In this document: piece by piece, positions 26,597 to 35,646 of the stretch
Layout of the letters: each line of letters starts with the position of its first letter
How positions within the stretch are numbered: the first letter of the stretch is position 1
Made by a program: the position numbers and the translations under genes
Assembly (NCBI RefSeq): GCF_900107625.1
Contig: NZ_FNQK01000002.1
Coordinates: 186,001 to 250,000, forward strand
From: Bizionia paragorgiae
Lineage (GTDB): Bacteria > Bacteroidota > Bacteroidia > Flavobacteriales > Flavobacteriaceae
Direction of reading: 5' to 3'
DNA: 64,000 bases
Notes under the pieces: model-generated
The model's input: only the letters and a program-made list of their open reading frames with translations
What the model was told of the DNA's origin: nothing
The model's database searches: none

Positions 26597-27574
26597 CTAG
26601 TCTATTTTAATAGATTTTATCATAGCTTCAAGTTCAAATACATGCTCTCTTTTCTCTATAGATGGCGCGTAAGCAAACCCTTCGGCTACTACATACCTAT
26701 TATTATCTTTGTCTTCTATAATATAAGTTATAAACGGTCCTGACATAAAAGCGTTTTGAACTTCCCAAAGTCCTTTAACCTCCCATGCTGGTTTATTATC
26801 TAAAGTGGTTTCAAACAAATGAGGCGCATAGGCTTTTTCGGTAATCATATAACTGCCGTCTGTAGGCCCTGGGATGTATTTTTGTCCAATAGAGTCTCTA
26901 ATTTTTACAATACGACTTACTAAACTATCTTTATCTTTTAAGCTGTTTAAAGGAATGTCATAAACTAATAAGTTTGTATATCCTGTAGGAATATCTTTAC
27001 GCATCCAGAAAAAATTATCTTCATCTTTAGAAATGCGATACGCTGTTGAATACTGAATATCGACACCTAATTTCTTTTTAAGACTTGTTGCTGGAAATAA
27101 CGATTTGCGAATACGACGTTGTTTTTCGGCTATTTCTTCGACTTTAAACGCCTTAACAATAGTTTGTGCATTTGCTTGTAATTGCTCTTCTATCTCTTGT
27201 ATATTAGCACCACTTACCACAATAAATTTCTGAGGTCGTGCGTACACATTATCTTGAATGGTCACACCAGCCTCTCCCAATTCAATTTTAATAATATCCC
27301 TATTTATTCTAGAAAACCCGGTAAATACATGTGGTGGAATCTGTTTTAATGAAAATAGTGGTTCATCCTGAGGCAATCCATCTATAGGAGCGGCTAGTAC
27401 GTTTCTAACTGCTTGTCCTAAACGGCCCTCCCATTTTTCATTTTCTATTACTACAGCCACTGTATTTAAGGGACCTGAAGATTCGGGAATAACGCGATGT
27501 CCTTTCTTATTTCCATCCTTACACGAGAGCGTAATTAAGACAACAGCAATAACTAAAAGTCCTTTTCGTATCAT
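26597..27574 (-). CDS. DUF4837 family lipoprotein
   Basis: A 325-residue envelope lipoprotein of unknown function: signal ending VLITLSC (Cys18), then two related halves containing blocks such as NDKWEGRLG-like ENEKWEGRLGQAV and DEDNFFWMRKDIPTGYTNL. It matches the Bacteroidota DUF4837 family in length and layout. It lies 23 bp downstream of the lytic transglycosylase gene on the same strand, hinting at a cell-wall role. Confidence 0.82.
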   Translation of the reverse strand: MIRKGLLVIAVVLITLSCKDGNKKGHRVIPESSGPLNTVAVVIENEKWEGRLGQAVRNVLAAPIDGLPQDEPLFSLKQIPPHVFTGFSRINRDIIKIELGEAGVTIQDNVYARPQKFIVVSGANIQEIEEQLQANAQTIVKAFKVEEIAEKQRRIRKSLFPATSLKKKLGVDIQYSTAYRISKDEDNFFWMRKDIPTGYTNLLVYDIPLNSLKDKDSLVSRIVKIRDSIGQKYIPGPTDGSYMITEKAYAPHLFETTLDNKPAWEVKGLWEVQNAFMSGPFITYIIEDKDNNRYVVAEGFAYAPSIEKREHVFELEAMIKSIKID

Positions 27575-27597
27575 AATATATTGATTTTTAACAAGAA

Positions 27598-29187
27598 TTA
27601 TCCTTTAGAAACTTTTAAGGTCATTCCTGGTTTTAATTTATTACCACTAATACCGTTCCAATCTTTAATATTTTGAACAGAAACTCCTGGAAATTTTTGT
27701 GAAATACTCCATAAGGAATCGCCACTCTTCACTTTATAGGTTTTAGCAGTACTACTAGTCACGGTCGTTTTTGAAGCCTGACTAACGCTTGACGGGTTTC
27801 TAGGATAAATCGTTAAACGCTGACCAACTTTAAGATTATTACTTCGTAAGCCGTTCCATTGTTTTATCTGACTGACTCTAACACCAAATTTACGGGCTAT
27901 TTTACCTAAATAATCACCGCTCCTCACTTTATACCGCGTTTTGGTATCTACCTCTACTAATTGTGGTAACGGCTTTTCTCGTGCGTCTAATTCCTTTTGA
28001 ACGAATTGATAAATTTTATCTTCGTTATTTACAAAAGTACCGACATATTCACGCGGTAATCTTAACGTATAATTTTTGCCTTTTATATACGGGATAACGT
28101 CTAATTTGTAAGCGGGATTTAAAAACTGTAAAGTGGCCATATCCACTCCAGTATACTCAGAGACCTGGCCTAAAGTTATGGTTTTCTTAACTCTAATCGT
28201 ATCTGTTTCAACGTAATTAAATTGTGGTTTGTGTTTTACAAATCCGTGTTCTTCAGCATATTCAAAGATGTACATAGTGGCTAAAAACGCAGGAACATAC
28301 CCTGCTGTTTCACGTGGTAAATTAGGTCTAATATTCCAATAATTTCGAGATCCTCCCGAACGTCTTATTGCTTTATTTACATTTCCAGGACCCGAGTTAT
28401 AAGCTGCCAACGCCAAATCCCAATCATCGAAAATCTCATATAATCGCGCCAAATATTTAGCTGCCGATTCTGTAGATTTTATAGGATCACTTCGCTCATC
28501 GACATAGCTACTTACATCTAATCCATACTGCCTACCAGTAGCGAACATAAACTGCCATAATCCCGTCGCTCCTACTCTAGATTTAGCTCTAGGTTTTAGT
28601 GCCGATTCTACAATTGCGAGATATTTCATCTCTAAAGGAATATTATAATTATCCAATTCACGCTCGAACATTGGGAAATAAAAATTACTTAATCCCATTA
28701 ATCGTTCTAGAGAGTGATGTCTTCTTTTTAAAAACGATTTAATAACACTTTCTAATCCTGGATTGTATTCCACATTAAAAGGTGTACGGGCATTTAAGCG
28801 TTCTAACCGTGCCTTTAAAGTATCGGTAGACAATTCAGGATACTCTACAACTTCATATTTTAAGTTGGTAACATCGCGATAAATCGTATCAAATAAAGAG
28901 TTATTATACAGCTCTTCAATCCATTTCTTATCGTAATCTGATGCGACCTTATCATCTTGTAAAACTTCAGAAGGTTTTAACAATTCATCAGACGACTTTA
29001 AGTACGTTTTACCATCGATAAGCGTGTCTAAAATTTCAAGATTTTCTGTTACTACTTCAGTAGCATTTATGTTGGTAACCTTTAGGCTGTCATTCTTTTT
29101 CGACACGATTAGTGTATCTTGTCCGTAGCTTTGAGCAGCACAAAACAGAGTACCTAATAGTATACTGTATAATGTATATAATTTCAT
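27598..29187 (-). CDS. MltD-like membrane-bound lytic transglycosylase with two LysM domains
   Basis: Cleaves peptidoglycan between MurNAc and GlcNAc. The 529-residue protein has a signal peptide (to about residue 22), an SLT lysozyme-like domain (about 165-320) with the catalytic glutamate E194 in AIVESALKPRA and the following GATGLWQFM and AYNSGPGNV motifs, a short linker, and two C-terminal LysM repeats (about 417-462 and 480-527) that bind the glycan. No lipobox is evident; cleavage after the QSYGQ region is more likely. It forms an operon with the DUF4837 gene. Confidence 0.92.
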   Translation of the reverse strand: MKLYTLYSILLGTLFCAAQSYGQDTLIVSKKNDSLKVTNINATEVVTENLEILDTLIDGKTYLKSSDELLKPSEVLQDDKVASDYDKKWIEELYNNSLFDTIYRDVTNLKYEVVEYPELSTDTLKARLERLNARTPFNVEYNPGLESVIKSFLKRRHHSLERLMGLSNFYFPMFERELDNYNIPLEMKYLAIVESALKPRAKSRVGATGLWQFMFATGRQYGLDVSSYVDERSDPIKSTESAAKYLARLYEIFDDWDLALAAYNSGPGNVNKAIRRSGGSRNYWNIRPNLPRETAGYVPAFLATMYIFEYAEEHGFVKHKPQFNYVETDTIRVKKTITLGQVSEYTGVDMATLQFLNPAYKLDVIPYIKGKNYTLRLPREYVGTFVNNEDKIYQFVQKELDAREKPLPQLVEVDTKTRYKVRSGDYLGKIARKFGVRVSQIKQWNGLRSNNLKVGQRLTIYPRNPSSVSQASKTTVTSSTAKTYKVKSGDSLWSISQKFPGVSVQNIKDWNGISGNKLKPGMTLKVSKG

Positions 29188-29235
29188 TACTGTTATTTAG
29201 TTTTAAGTCTAACGTTACTAAACAGTTTTTCTTAT

Positions 29236-30426
29236 TTAATCGTTTAAAATAGCAACAATTCCTGGCAAGGTTTTACCTTCTAAGCTTTCTAACATTGCGC
29301 CACCACCAGTACTCACATAACTCACCTTTTTCTCGAAGCCAAATTGTTTTACTGCGGCTACCGAATCCCCGCCACCTACAAGTGAAAAGGCACCATTTTT
29401 AGTTGCTTCAGCGATAGAATCTCCCAATCCAATAGTTCCTTTAGCGAAGGTTTCCATTTCAAAAACACCTAGTGGACCATTCCATAAAATGGTTTTACAC
29501 TGCATCACAACATCATGAAATTGTTTTATAGACTCTGGTCCCACATCTAAACCTTGAAAGCCATCTGGGATTGCATTAATAGCGACCACCTGAGTATTTG
29601 CTGTATTACTAAAAGCATCGGCAGCTAAAGCATCTACAGGAATATGAATTTTTACATTTTTTTCTTCGGCTTGTTTTAAAATAGATAAAGCCAAGTCCAT
29701 TTTATCATCCTCACAGATAGAATCACCAATCTTACCGCCTTGAGCTTTCACAAAAGTAAAGGCCATTCCACCACCAATAATTAAATGGTCTATTTTATCT
29801 AATATATTTTCGATAATAGTAATTTTAGAGGATACTTTGGCACCTCCTAAAATAGCTAATACTGGTTTTTCACCGTCCTTTAATACTTTATCGATACTCT
29901 TTATTTCCTTTTCTAAAAGACTTCCAAAACATTTCTTTCCCGGAAAAAACTGAGCAATTACTGTTGTCGATGCATGTGCTCTATGAGCCGTACCAAAAGC
30001 ATCATTAACATAAATATCACCTAATTTTGAAAGCTGTTCAGCGAATGCTGTATCACCAGCTGTTTCTTCATCGTGAAAACGTAAATTCTCAAGAATTAAA
30101 AGTTCTCCAGGCTGTAAATTTGCTGCTGCTTCTTCAGCTTCAGCTCCCACACAATTAGAAACAAATTTTGTTTCCACCCCTATAATATCTTCAACTTTAC
30201 TAATAATATGTTTTAATGAAAACTGATCTTGAACACCTTTTGGTCTCCCTAAGTGAGACATTAAAATACAACTACCACCATCTTCAAGAATTTTAATTAA
30301 TGTCGGTTTTGCAGAGGCAATTCTTGTAGCATCTGTAACCATAAAATTCTCATCCAAAGGGACGTTAAAATCAACACGAATTAATGCTTTCTTATCTTTA
30401 AAATTAAAATCTTGTAAAGTCTTCAT
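29236..30426 (-). CDS. pgk: Phosphoglycerate kinase
   Basis: Glycolytic enzyme transferring phosphate between 1,3-bisphosphoglycerate and ADP. Length (396 residues) and motifs are canonical: [11 protein letters not shown] at 15-25, [10 protein letters not shown] near 57, the [11 protein letters not shown] segment, [12 protein letters not shown] near 194, [10 protein letters not shown] and the C-terminal STGGGAMLE. Divergent from holB; its leader contains a hairpin. Confidence 0.98.
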   Translation of the reverse strand: MKTLQDFNFKDKKALIRVDFNVPLDENFMVTDATRIASAKPTLIKILEDGGSCILMSHLGRPKGVQDQFSLKHIISKVEDIIGVETKFVSNCVGAEAEEAAANLQPGELLILENLRFHDEETAGDTAFAEQLSKLGDIYVNDAFGTAHRAHASTTVIAQFFPGKKCFGSLLEKEIKSIDKVLKDGEKPVLAILGGAKVSSKITIIENILDKIDHLIIGGGMAFTFVKAQGGKIGDSICEDDKMDLALSILKQAEEKNVKIHIPVDALAADAFSNTANTQVVAINAIPDGFQGLDVGPESIKQFHDVVMQCKTILWNGPLGVFEMETFAKGTIGLGDSIAEATKNGAFSLVGGGDSVAAVKQFGFEKKVSYVSTGGGAMLESLEGKTLPGIVAILND

Positions 30427-30464
30427 TTGAATATTATAATTATTATAAGTCTATTTTTAATCAT

Positions 30465-30488
30465 AAACACTTGTTAAACAAGGTGTTT
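30465..30488 (-). other. Hairpin in pgk leader
   Basis: Inverted repeat AAACACTTGT/ACAAGGTGTTT with one bulged base and a 3-nt loop, between the predicted pgk start point and its ATG. No T-tract follows, so a terminator is unlikely; it could affect mRNA stability or bind a regulator. Confidence 0.4.
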
Positions 30489-30528
30489 ACACTATTATTT
30501 AAGGATTAAAAATTTATCTAAATCGCTT

Positions 30529-30536
30529 CAAATATA
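30529..30536 (-). promoter_or_regulatory. Candidate -7 box for pgk
   Basis: Minus strand reads TATATTTG, a perfect TAnnTTTG match, about 100 nt before the pgk ATG. No TTG element was found at the expected spacing. Confidence 0.5.
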
Positions 30537-30631
30537 TGCAAATACTGTGATACTCTTTTGCGATCACTCTTAAAAATTAAAAGTGTAAAACATATTGAAA
30601 CCAAAAAATAGTTTTTATTTGTTATCTAAAG

Positions 30632-30639
30632 TATATTTG
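30632..30639 (+). promoter_or_regulatory. -7 box of holB, leaderless
   Basis: TATATTTG followed by only four bases and then the ATG at 30644. With the usual distance from this box, transcription would begin at or next to the A of the ATG. Confidence 0.6.
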
Positions 30640-30643
30640 CGCT

Positions 30644-31798
30644 ATGCAATTCAGTGATATTTTAGGTCAAACACATATAAAAAAACATCTTACGCAAAGC
30701 GTAGATAACGGAAGAATTCCTCATGCCCAATTATTTGTTGGTCCAGAGGGCTCTGGGACTTTACCCATGGCTATTGCCTATGCTCAGTATATTTTGTGCA
30801 AAAATTCTGACGGAGAAAATAACTCGGGAAACGCCAGTTGTAACTCTAAATTCGAATCGTTTGCACATCCGGATTTACATTTTGCCTTTCCAGTTACGAG
30901 CAATGATAAAATTAAAAAACATCCCGTTTCTAAACATTTTATTGAAGAATGGCACGAGTTATTAAGTAAACAACCTTATGGTAATTTATTTGATTGGTAC
31001 AAATACTTAGGGGTAGACAATAAACAAGGGCAAATTGGTGTCGATGAGGCACAAGATATTGTAAAGGCTTTAAGTTTAAAGGCCTATGACGGTGGTTATA
31101 AAGTAATGATTATTTGGATGGCCGAAAAAATGAATACTTCGGCTTCTAATAAACTTTTAAAACTGATTGAAGAACCGCCAAATAAAACTGTTTTTATTCT
31201 AATAGCTGAAGATGAAGAACAAATAATTACCACGATAAAATCTAGATGTCAATTATTACACTTCCCGCCATTAGCAGAATTTGATATTAAAGAAGCATTA
31301 ATTAAAACTTATGATATAAATGATGCTGAAGCAACTAAAATAGCGCATCAAGCAAATGGTAATTACAATAAAGCCTGCGATTTAGTCTATCAAGATAGCG
31401 AGGATATTCAGTTTGAAACTTGGTTTATTTTTTGGATTCGTGCTGCTTTTAAAGCTAAAGGAAACAAGGCAGCCATTCATGATTTAATTTCGTGGAGTGA
31501 GGATATCGCAAAAACAGGCCGAGAAACGCAAAAACAGTTTCTTAATTTTTGTTTAGATTTTTTCCGACAAGCACTGCTGCTAAATTATGGTACTCCAGAT
31601 TTAGTATTTATGGATATTAAAACCGAAAAATTTAAACTAGAAAATTTCGCGCCTTTTGTTCATAACAATAATATTTTAGACATCTCCCAAGAAATCCAAG
31701 ACGCTATTTATCATATTGAACGTAACGGAAATTCAAAAATTATTCTTACCGATTTATCTATTAAATTAACACGTTTACTACATAAAAAATCGGAATAA
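30644..31798 (+). CDS. holB: DNA polymerase III delta' subunit
   Basis: Clamp-loader subunit with a AAA+ fold, 384 residues. Features are LGQTHIKKHL and HAQLFVGPEGSG at the start, the arginine-finger SRC motif in IKSRCQLLHF near 204, and KLLKLIEEPP near 173. The Walker A lysine is absent (GPEGSGTL), as is common in delta', which does not hydrolyse ATP. Only two cysteines remain where some relatives have a zinc site. Divergent from pgk. Confidence 0.93.
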   Translation: MQFSDILGQTHIKKHLTQSVDNGRIPHAQLFVGPEGSGTLPMAIAYAQYILCKNSDGENNSGNASCNSKFESFAHPDLHFAFPVTSNDKIKKHPVSKHFIEEWHELLSKQPYGNLFDWYKYLGVDNKQGQIGVDEAQDIVKALSLKAYDGGYKVMIIWMAEKMNTSASNKLLKLIEEPPNKTVFILIAEDEEQIITTIKSRCQLLHFPPLAEFDIKEALIKTYDINDAEATKIAHQANGNYNKACDLVYQDSEDIQFETWFIFWIRAAFKAKGNKAAIHDLISWSEDIAKTGRETQKQFLNFCLDFFRQALLLNYGTPDLVFMDIKTEKFKLENFAPFVHNNNILDISQEIQDAIYHIERNGNSKIILTDLSIKLTRLLHKKSE

Positions 31799-31815
31799 AA
31801 TAAGCTGTATTCGTT

Positions 31816-33834
31816 TTAAATCTTTTTAAGACCACCCTTTTTGATGTTTATATTTAGGATCCACACCTTACTTAAAAAATCAACTTTAATAAAGGCCTTC
31901 CGAAGCATAAAAACATCATAAAAATTATCTGAATTATAGAGATTCACATAATAGCTATTACCGTTACCCTTAAAAATCTTAGAATTTACCCCTTTACTTT
32001 TTAGTTCATTTTGATAGCGAATAGCCTCATCAAAATCATAGACCAAAGTCGCTATAATATAATAACCCGATTCGACATCTTCCAAAATTGTCGATTCCTG
32101 ATTTAAAACCCGCTTAAAGGTTTGGGTTTCATAAATATAATCTTCGACAGTTAAGAGTTTTTCATAATTATCACGATTTAAAGCCAAGGAATTATAACCC
32201 GGAGACTCCGGTAATATTTGTCCTTTAGGCCGGTAAATTTTATCGTCTTTTGGCGCGACCTTTTGTTTTTGTTTTAACCAAATAGGCAAAGGTTTATCAG
32301 AGGTTTCTTGCGAATAGTCTATTGCTCGCCTTTGTTCTGTTTTTGGTGGTTTTGATGAAGGTCTCGAAACAAATACATCTTCTTTTTTAGGAGCGTCAAC
32401 CACCCAAACTTTAGAGGTTTTACTTTTAGAACTTAAGTCTTTCTCTTCATTAATTTTACTTGCTCGTAGTGGTTGTTGAACTTTAGCAACGCTAGGCTCT
32501 TTTTTTGGTTTAAATTCAGTCATTTTAGGAGCCGGTTTCTTATAAGAACTCACCTCCCCTTCTTTATTCACCAATTTATCCTTCTTCTTTTTCTCTAGTA
32601 ATTCTTCCGCTTCTAAGCTGTTTTCAGCTTTGGTCCTCGCCTTTTTAGCCTTAGTATCTTCTGCTCTTTGCTGTTGGCTAACAGCACCTACAAGAGTGCG
32701 TTCTTTTTGTTGCTGTTGCTCGTAAAACACTTTACTAATTTCGGTTTGGAAAGCCGTAAAAAACAGATAAAAGCGATCGGATCGTGTATTAAAAATAAGA
32801 TCAACCTTTTGCGTATTGTTATCGATAATAGGTTGCGATTGATTCGGAATCGTAACGGTAGCGATATCGAATCCCAGTGTGTTTATACTCGCCGGATTAC
32901 GACTAATAAATTCAGAATCATCTCTTGTGATTTTACTGTTGAAAAAATTATTTCGGGAACGCTGATTTGTACTTAGCAACATCATGCGTTTGAGCACAGG
33001 ATTAGAAATTAAAATCTCATCGTCTATTAAAGCAGAATCCCCTTCTAAAGCTGATAAGGTAATAGAAGTGTTTATTTCACCTTCTTCTAAAGCCATAAAA
33101 TTATCGAAAGTCACTTTTACAGCGTCACTACCTACGTGGGCAAAACCGTTATACGTCGTAATATACTGTGGATTTTTCGTCGGTGCTTCATAAACCACAT
33201 AAAGCAACCATCCAGCAGCACTCCCACCAGAAACAAAGCCCTGTGTTGCGGTTACGTTTGCTACGGTGTATTCACCATTAGTTTCTTTAGCATGCTTTAA
33301 GAGTTTAGTTACATCGGCTTGACAGACATAAGGTGAATTTAAAGAAAATGCTTTATCATTAGCGCCATCAAAAATGATATCTCCATTAATATTTTTATAG
33401 GTGTCGGTTCCTGGTAATTTGAATTTTATCTTACTAATAGCACTTCGGTTTTTAACCCGTTTTCCTTGAAATAAAAACTGTCCTCCAGACTCCTGCCTAT
33501 GACCCCGTTCATAACTATACGTTGCTGCCCAATACAGCACAGCATATTTTATTTTAGTATGGTTAGCTGGCAATTCTAAAATGGCCGAACTCGAACTAAA
33601 AGTCGTGTCGTCCTGATCAATATCGGTATAGGTCATATCGATATCATCGTTGGTTAACGAGATATCATTAAAAGAAGTTATAGCATCTTTACCCATTATT
33701 GTATTACCAATCACAGTAGCATTGCCATAAATATAAAACTCCTTTTGAGCTTTAAAAGGTAGTGTTACCTGCGCCGTGGTTAATTTTGTAAAGGCAAAGA
33801 AAATGAGTAACAACCAATGGGACGTTTTCATCAT
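31816..33834 (-). CDS. Secreted protein with SPOR-like C-terminal region
   Basis: A 672-residue secreted protein: signal peptide to about residue 21, an N-terminal beta-rich module (about 25-365) with KYAVLYWAATYSYERG, DVTKLLKHA and GWLLYVVYEAP that resembles modules in large Bacteroidota surface proteins, a lysine- and glutamate-rich disordered middle (about 380-560), and a C-terminal SPOR-like unit (about 588-665) with SGYYIIATLVYDFDEAIRY and SYYVNLYNS. No type IX sorting domain was seen. It converges on holB with 17 bp between. A peptidoglycan- or cell-surface-linked structural role is possible. Confidence 0.6.
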   Translation of the reverse strand: MMKTSHWLLLIFFAFTKLTTAQVTLPFKAQKEFYIYGNATVIGNTIMGKDAITSFNDISLTNDDIDMTYTDIDQDDTTFSSSSAILELPANHTKIKYAVLYWAATYSYERGHRQESGGQFLFQGKRVKNRSAISKIKFKLPGTDTYKNINGDIIFDGANDKAFSLNSPYVCQADVTKLLKHAKETNGEYTVANVTATQGFVSGGSAAGWLLYVVYEAPTKNPQYITTYNGFAHVGSDAVKVTFDNFMALEEGEINTSITLSALEGDSALIDDEILISNPVLKRMMLLSTNQRSRNNFFNSKITRDDSEFISRNPASINTLGFDIATVTIPNQSQPIIDNNTQKVDLIFNTRSDRFYLFFTAFQTEISKVFYEQQQQKERTLVGAVSQQQRAEDTKAKKARTKAENSLEAEELLEKKKKDKLVNKEGEVSSYKKPAPKMTEFKPKKEPSVAKVQQPLRASKINEEKDLSSKSKTSKVWVVDAPKKEDVFVSRPSSKPPKTEQRRAIDYSQETSDKPLPIWLKQKQKVAPKDDKIYRPKGQILPESPGYNSLALNRDNYEKLLTVEDYIYETQTFKRVLNQESTILEDVESGYYIIATLVYDFDEAIRYQNELKSKGVNSKIFKGNGNSYYVNLYNSDNFYDVFMLRKAFIKVDFLSKVWILNINIKKGGLKKI

Positions 33835-33907
33835 CTTAAATAGAAATAATTAATAGCATTTAAATATAAGTATTAAAATTAAATCTATTGATATATAGCA
33901 TATTATA

Positions 33908-33945
33908 AACAAAAAAAAGCGTTAAACTGCTGTTTAACGCTTTTA
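33908..33945 (-). terminator. Terminator of ompH-like gene
   Basis: Perfect 13-bp stem AAAAGCGTTAAAC/GTTTAACGCTTTT with a four-base loop (33915-33944), followed by a T-run on the minus strand. Confidence 0.9.
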
Positions 33946-33975
33946 AAATAGTACTAAACTATTAAGTTGTACGTC

Positions 33976-34488
33976 CTATTTTTTGTATTCTTTGTTTAAA
34001 GCTTCGATTACAATATTGGTTAAATCATTCTCTTCAGAACCATAAAGAACTGTAGCAGCGACTTCGCTAGTACCAAGAATATAAGTATAACCATTTGCTT
34101 TACCGTAGTCTTTTACAAAGGTCTTTACTCGTGCGATAACACTATCAACATCCGTTCTAAACTCTTGAGTAATTTGTTGTCTTTCGAATTGTAATTTTTG
34201 ATCTTGAGCTTGTTTTTTTTGAACTAGAGCTTGGTAATTTTTCTCTTGATTTGCTCTGGACATTTTTTCAACATTCTTTTGAAATTCTAAAACTTCTGCT
34301 TGAATAGCTTCATCTAAACTATCGGCTTTTGCATTAAACGCATCCTCCTTGATTTTGTATTTAGCTTCTAAATCTAATTTCTCTTGGATTTCATTAATCA
34401 CTTTTCCGTTATCGACAAATGCTATCTTTTGTTTCTCACAAGAAGTTAATGCTAAACATGCGAAAAGGATTACTAAGTAATATTTCAT
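33976..34488 (-). CDS. OmpH/Skp-family lipoprotein
   Basis: A 170-residue periplasmic chaperone-type protein. The signal ends ALTSC (Cys17), so unlike classical Skp it is predicted to be lipidated. The N-terminal IAFVDNGKVINEIQEK is followed by a long charged coiled coil (about 45-115), then the compact C-terminal TYILGTSEVAATVLYGSE that closes the Skp body. It probably helps outer-membrane protein folding. Followed by a strong terminator. Confidence 0.85.
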   Translation of the reverse strand: MKYYLVILFACLALTSCEKQKIAFVDNGKVINEIQEKLDLEAKYKIKEDAFNAKADSLDEAIQAEVLEFQKNVEKMSRANQEKNYQALVQKKQAQDQKLQFERQQITQEFRTDVDSVIARVKTFVKDYGKANGYTYILGTSEVAATVLYGSEENDLTNIVIEALNKEYKK

Positions 34489-34513
34489 TTTATATTTTTT
34501 TTAAAGGTTTTGG

Positions 34514-34521
34514 CAAAAGTA
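34514..34521 (-). promoter_or_regulatory. Candidate -7 box for ompH-like gene
   Basis: Minus strand reads TACTTTTG, 26 nt before the ATG. No TTG partner was found at standard spacing. Confidence 0.45.
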
Positions 34522-34630
34522 TAAAAGTACGGCCGACTTTCATTTTTTTAAGCTCATTATACATATATAAATAATATTTATATTAAATTTTATTTAAATA
34601 AATTAAATCTATTAAAAACCATTAAATTTA

Positions 34631-34706
34631 AAGGGGTTTAAAGCGGTTTTACATTTTATTCGATACACAATACTTAATCAACGGTAAAAACCCCTTAAAT
34701 CGCTTT
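34631..34706. other. Interleaved inverted repeats (possible pseudoknot)
   Basis: Two complementary pairs in a-b-a'-b' order: AAGGGGTTT (34631-34639) with AAACCCCTT (34688-34696), and AAAGCG (34640-34645) with CGCTTT (34701-34706). This lies between the methyltransferase stop and the ompH-like gene. The topology allows a pseudoknot or two exclusive hairpins; function unknown. Confidence 0.35.
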
Positions 34707-34717
34707 AAAATTCGTTT

Positions 34718-35578
34718 TTACCTGTTTTTTATACAGTATATAAGAGAAGAATACTCAGAAGTCTGTTTTGCTTTACTATTTGAGATCCAACCGCGATAAA
34801 AAGCTCTAAACACCTGCCAGGTACTTTTCTTATATTTTTCAGAAAGCAAGCTTACATAATAGGCATCAAAAACCATTGGCAGTGTTTTTACCACGTCCAT
34901 TTCTTTTTTACTAAACAATCGACTTATAGCATCTTGAGAGAAGTGCCACAAATGTCTCGGCACATCAAAAGCTGCCCAAAACTGTTTATAATACCTTGCA
35001 TCATAACTTTTGTAATTAGGCACAGCTACGATTAGCGTACCATCTTTTTTTAATAAACGTTGCAATACGTTAATATGTTCTTCAAGATTTGGTAAATGTT
35101 CTAAAACATGCCACAAGGTAATCACATCAAAACTATGAGAGGTAAATTGATCTAGAGCATCCGTATTATAAATTTCGATTCCCGTATTTGATTTCGCAAT
35201 AGCACGCGCTTTATCATCTGGTTCCACTCCGGTTATATTCCATTTATTTTTCTGAGCTTCCGCTAAAAATGCACCAGTTCCACAACCTATATCTAAAAGC
35301 TGTTTTCCGGTTGAAGAACAACTATTAATTAGTTTAACTTTTCGTTTTAATGAAATAGTACGAACAGCGTGATATACTTTTTCAAAAAGATTACGTTTCG
35401 CATTCGTGTGTGAAATATAATCCTCACTCTTATAATATTCCGGTAATTTATCTTTTGAAGGCTGCGGATAGGTTTCTAAATAATCCCATTCCTTATTATA
35501 AATTAATTGAAAGGTTTCACCAGATACTGTAAAATCTTTGACCGCATTATACAAAGACGCTGTTTTATTTATTTCCAC
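34718..35578 (-). CDS. Class I SAM-dependent methyltransferase
   Basis: A 286-residue methyltransferase with the SAM-binding motif I LLDIGCGTGAFLAEA near 93, TGVEPDDKARAIA for the ribose-binding acid, and IVAVPNYKSYDARYY near 168. The substrate is not evident; relatives modify small molecules or sugars. The first possible start is GTG 35578 because a stop codon precedes it directly; no early ATG exists. A TACTTTTG octamer (35580-35587) ends one base before that GTG, so either it is not the promoter or translation starts further in. Confidence 0.85.
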   Translation of the reverse strand: MEINKTASLYNAVKDFTVSGETFQLIYNKEWDYLETYPQPSKDKLPEYYKSEDYISHTNAKRNLFEKVYHAVRTISLKRKVKLINSCSSTGKQLLDIGCGTGAFLAEAQKNKWNITGVEPDDKARAIAKSNTGIEIYNTDALDQFTSHSFDVITLWHVLEHLPNLEEHINVLQRLLKKDGTLIVAVPNYKSYDARYYKQFWAAFDVPRHLWHFSQDAISRLFSKKEMDVVKTLPMVFDAYYVSLLSEKYKKSTWQVFRAFYRGWISNSKAKQTSEYSSLIYCIKNR

Positions 35579-35600
35579 TCAAAAGTAATTTAGAAAGATA

Positions 35601-35636
35601 AAGTGGGTTGTGTTCCACGTGAAACACAACCCACTT
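35601..35636 (-). terminator. mnmG terminator hairpin containing parS
   Basis: A 14-bp perfect stem (35601-35614 with 35623-35636; arm AAGTGGGTTGTGTT) with an 8-base loop CCACGTGA, followed on the minus strand by a T-rich run TTTATCTTTCT. It lies 11 bp past the mnmG stop and probably ends that transcript. The loop and upper stem form a perfect parS site. Confidence 0.75.
35611..35626. promoter_or_regulatory. parS: parS centromere site 1
   Basis: TGTTCCACGTGAAACA matches all 16 positions of the bacterial parS consensus (TGTTnCACGTGAAACA) bound by ParB/Spo0J. It sits in the mnmG terminator hairpin. No parAB genes are in the window; they would act in trans. Confidence 0.88.
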
Positions 35637-35646
35637 GTATAATTAT

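Noticed and set aside
30644-31798. Loss of the Walker A lysine in HolB as a defect
   Set aside because: Delta' subunits normally lack functional ATP hydrolysis, so this is expected, not degenerate.
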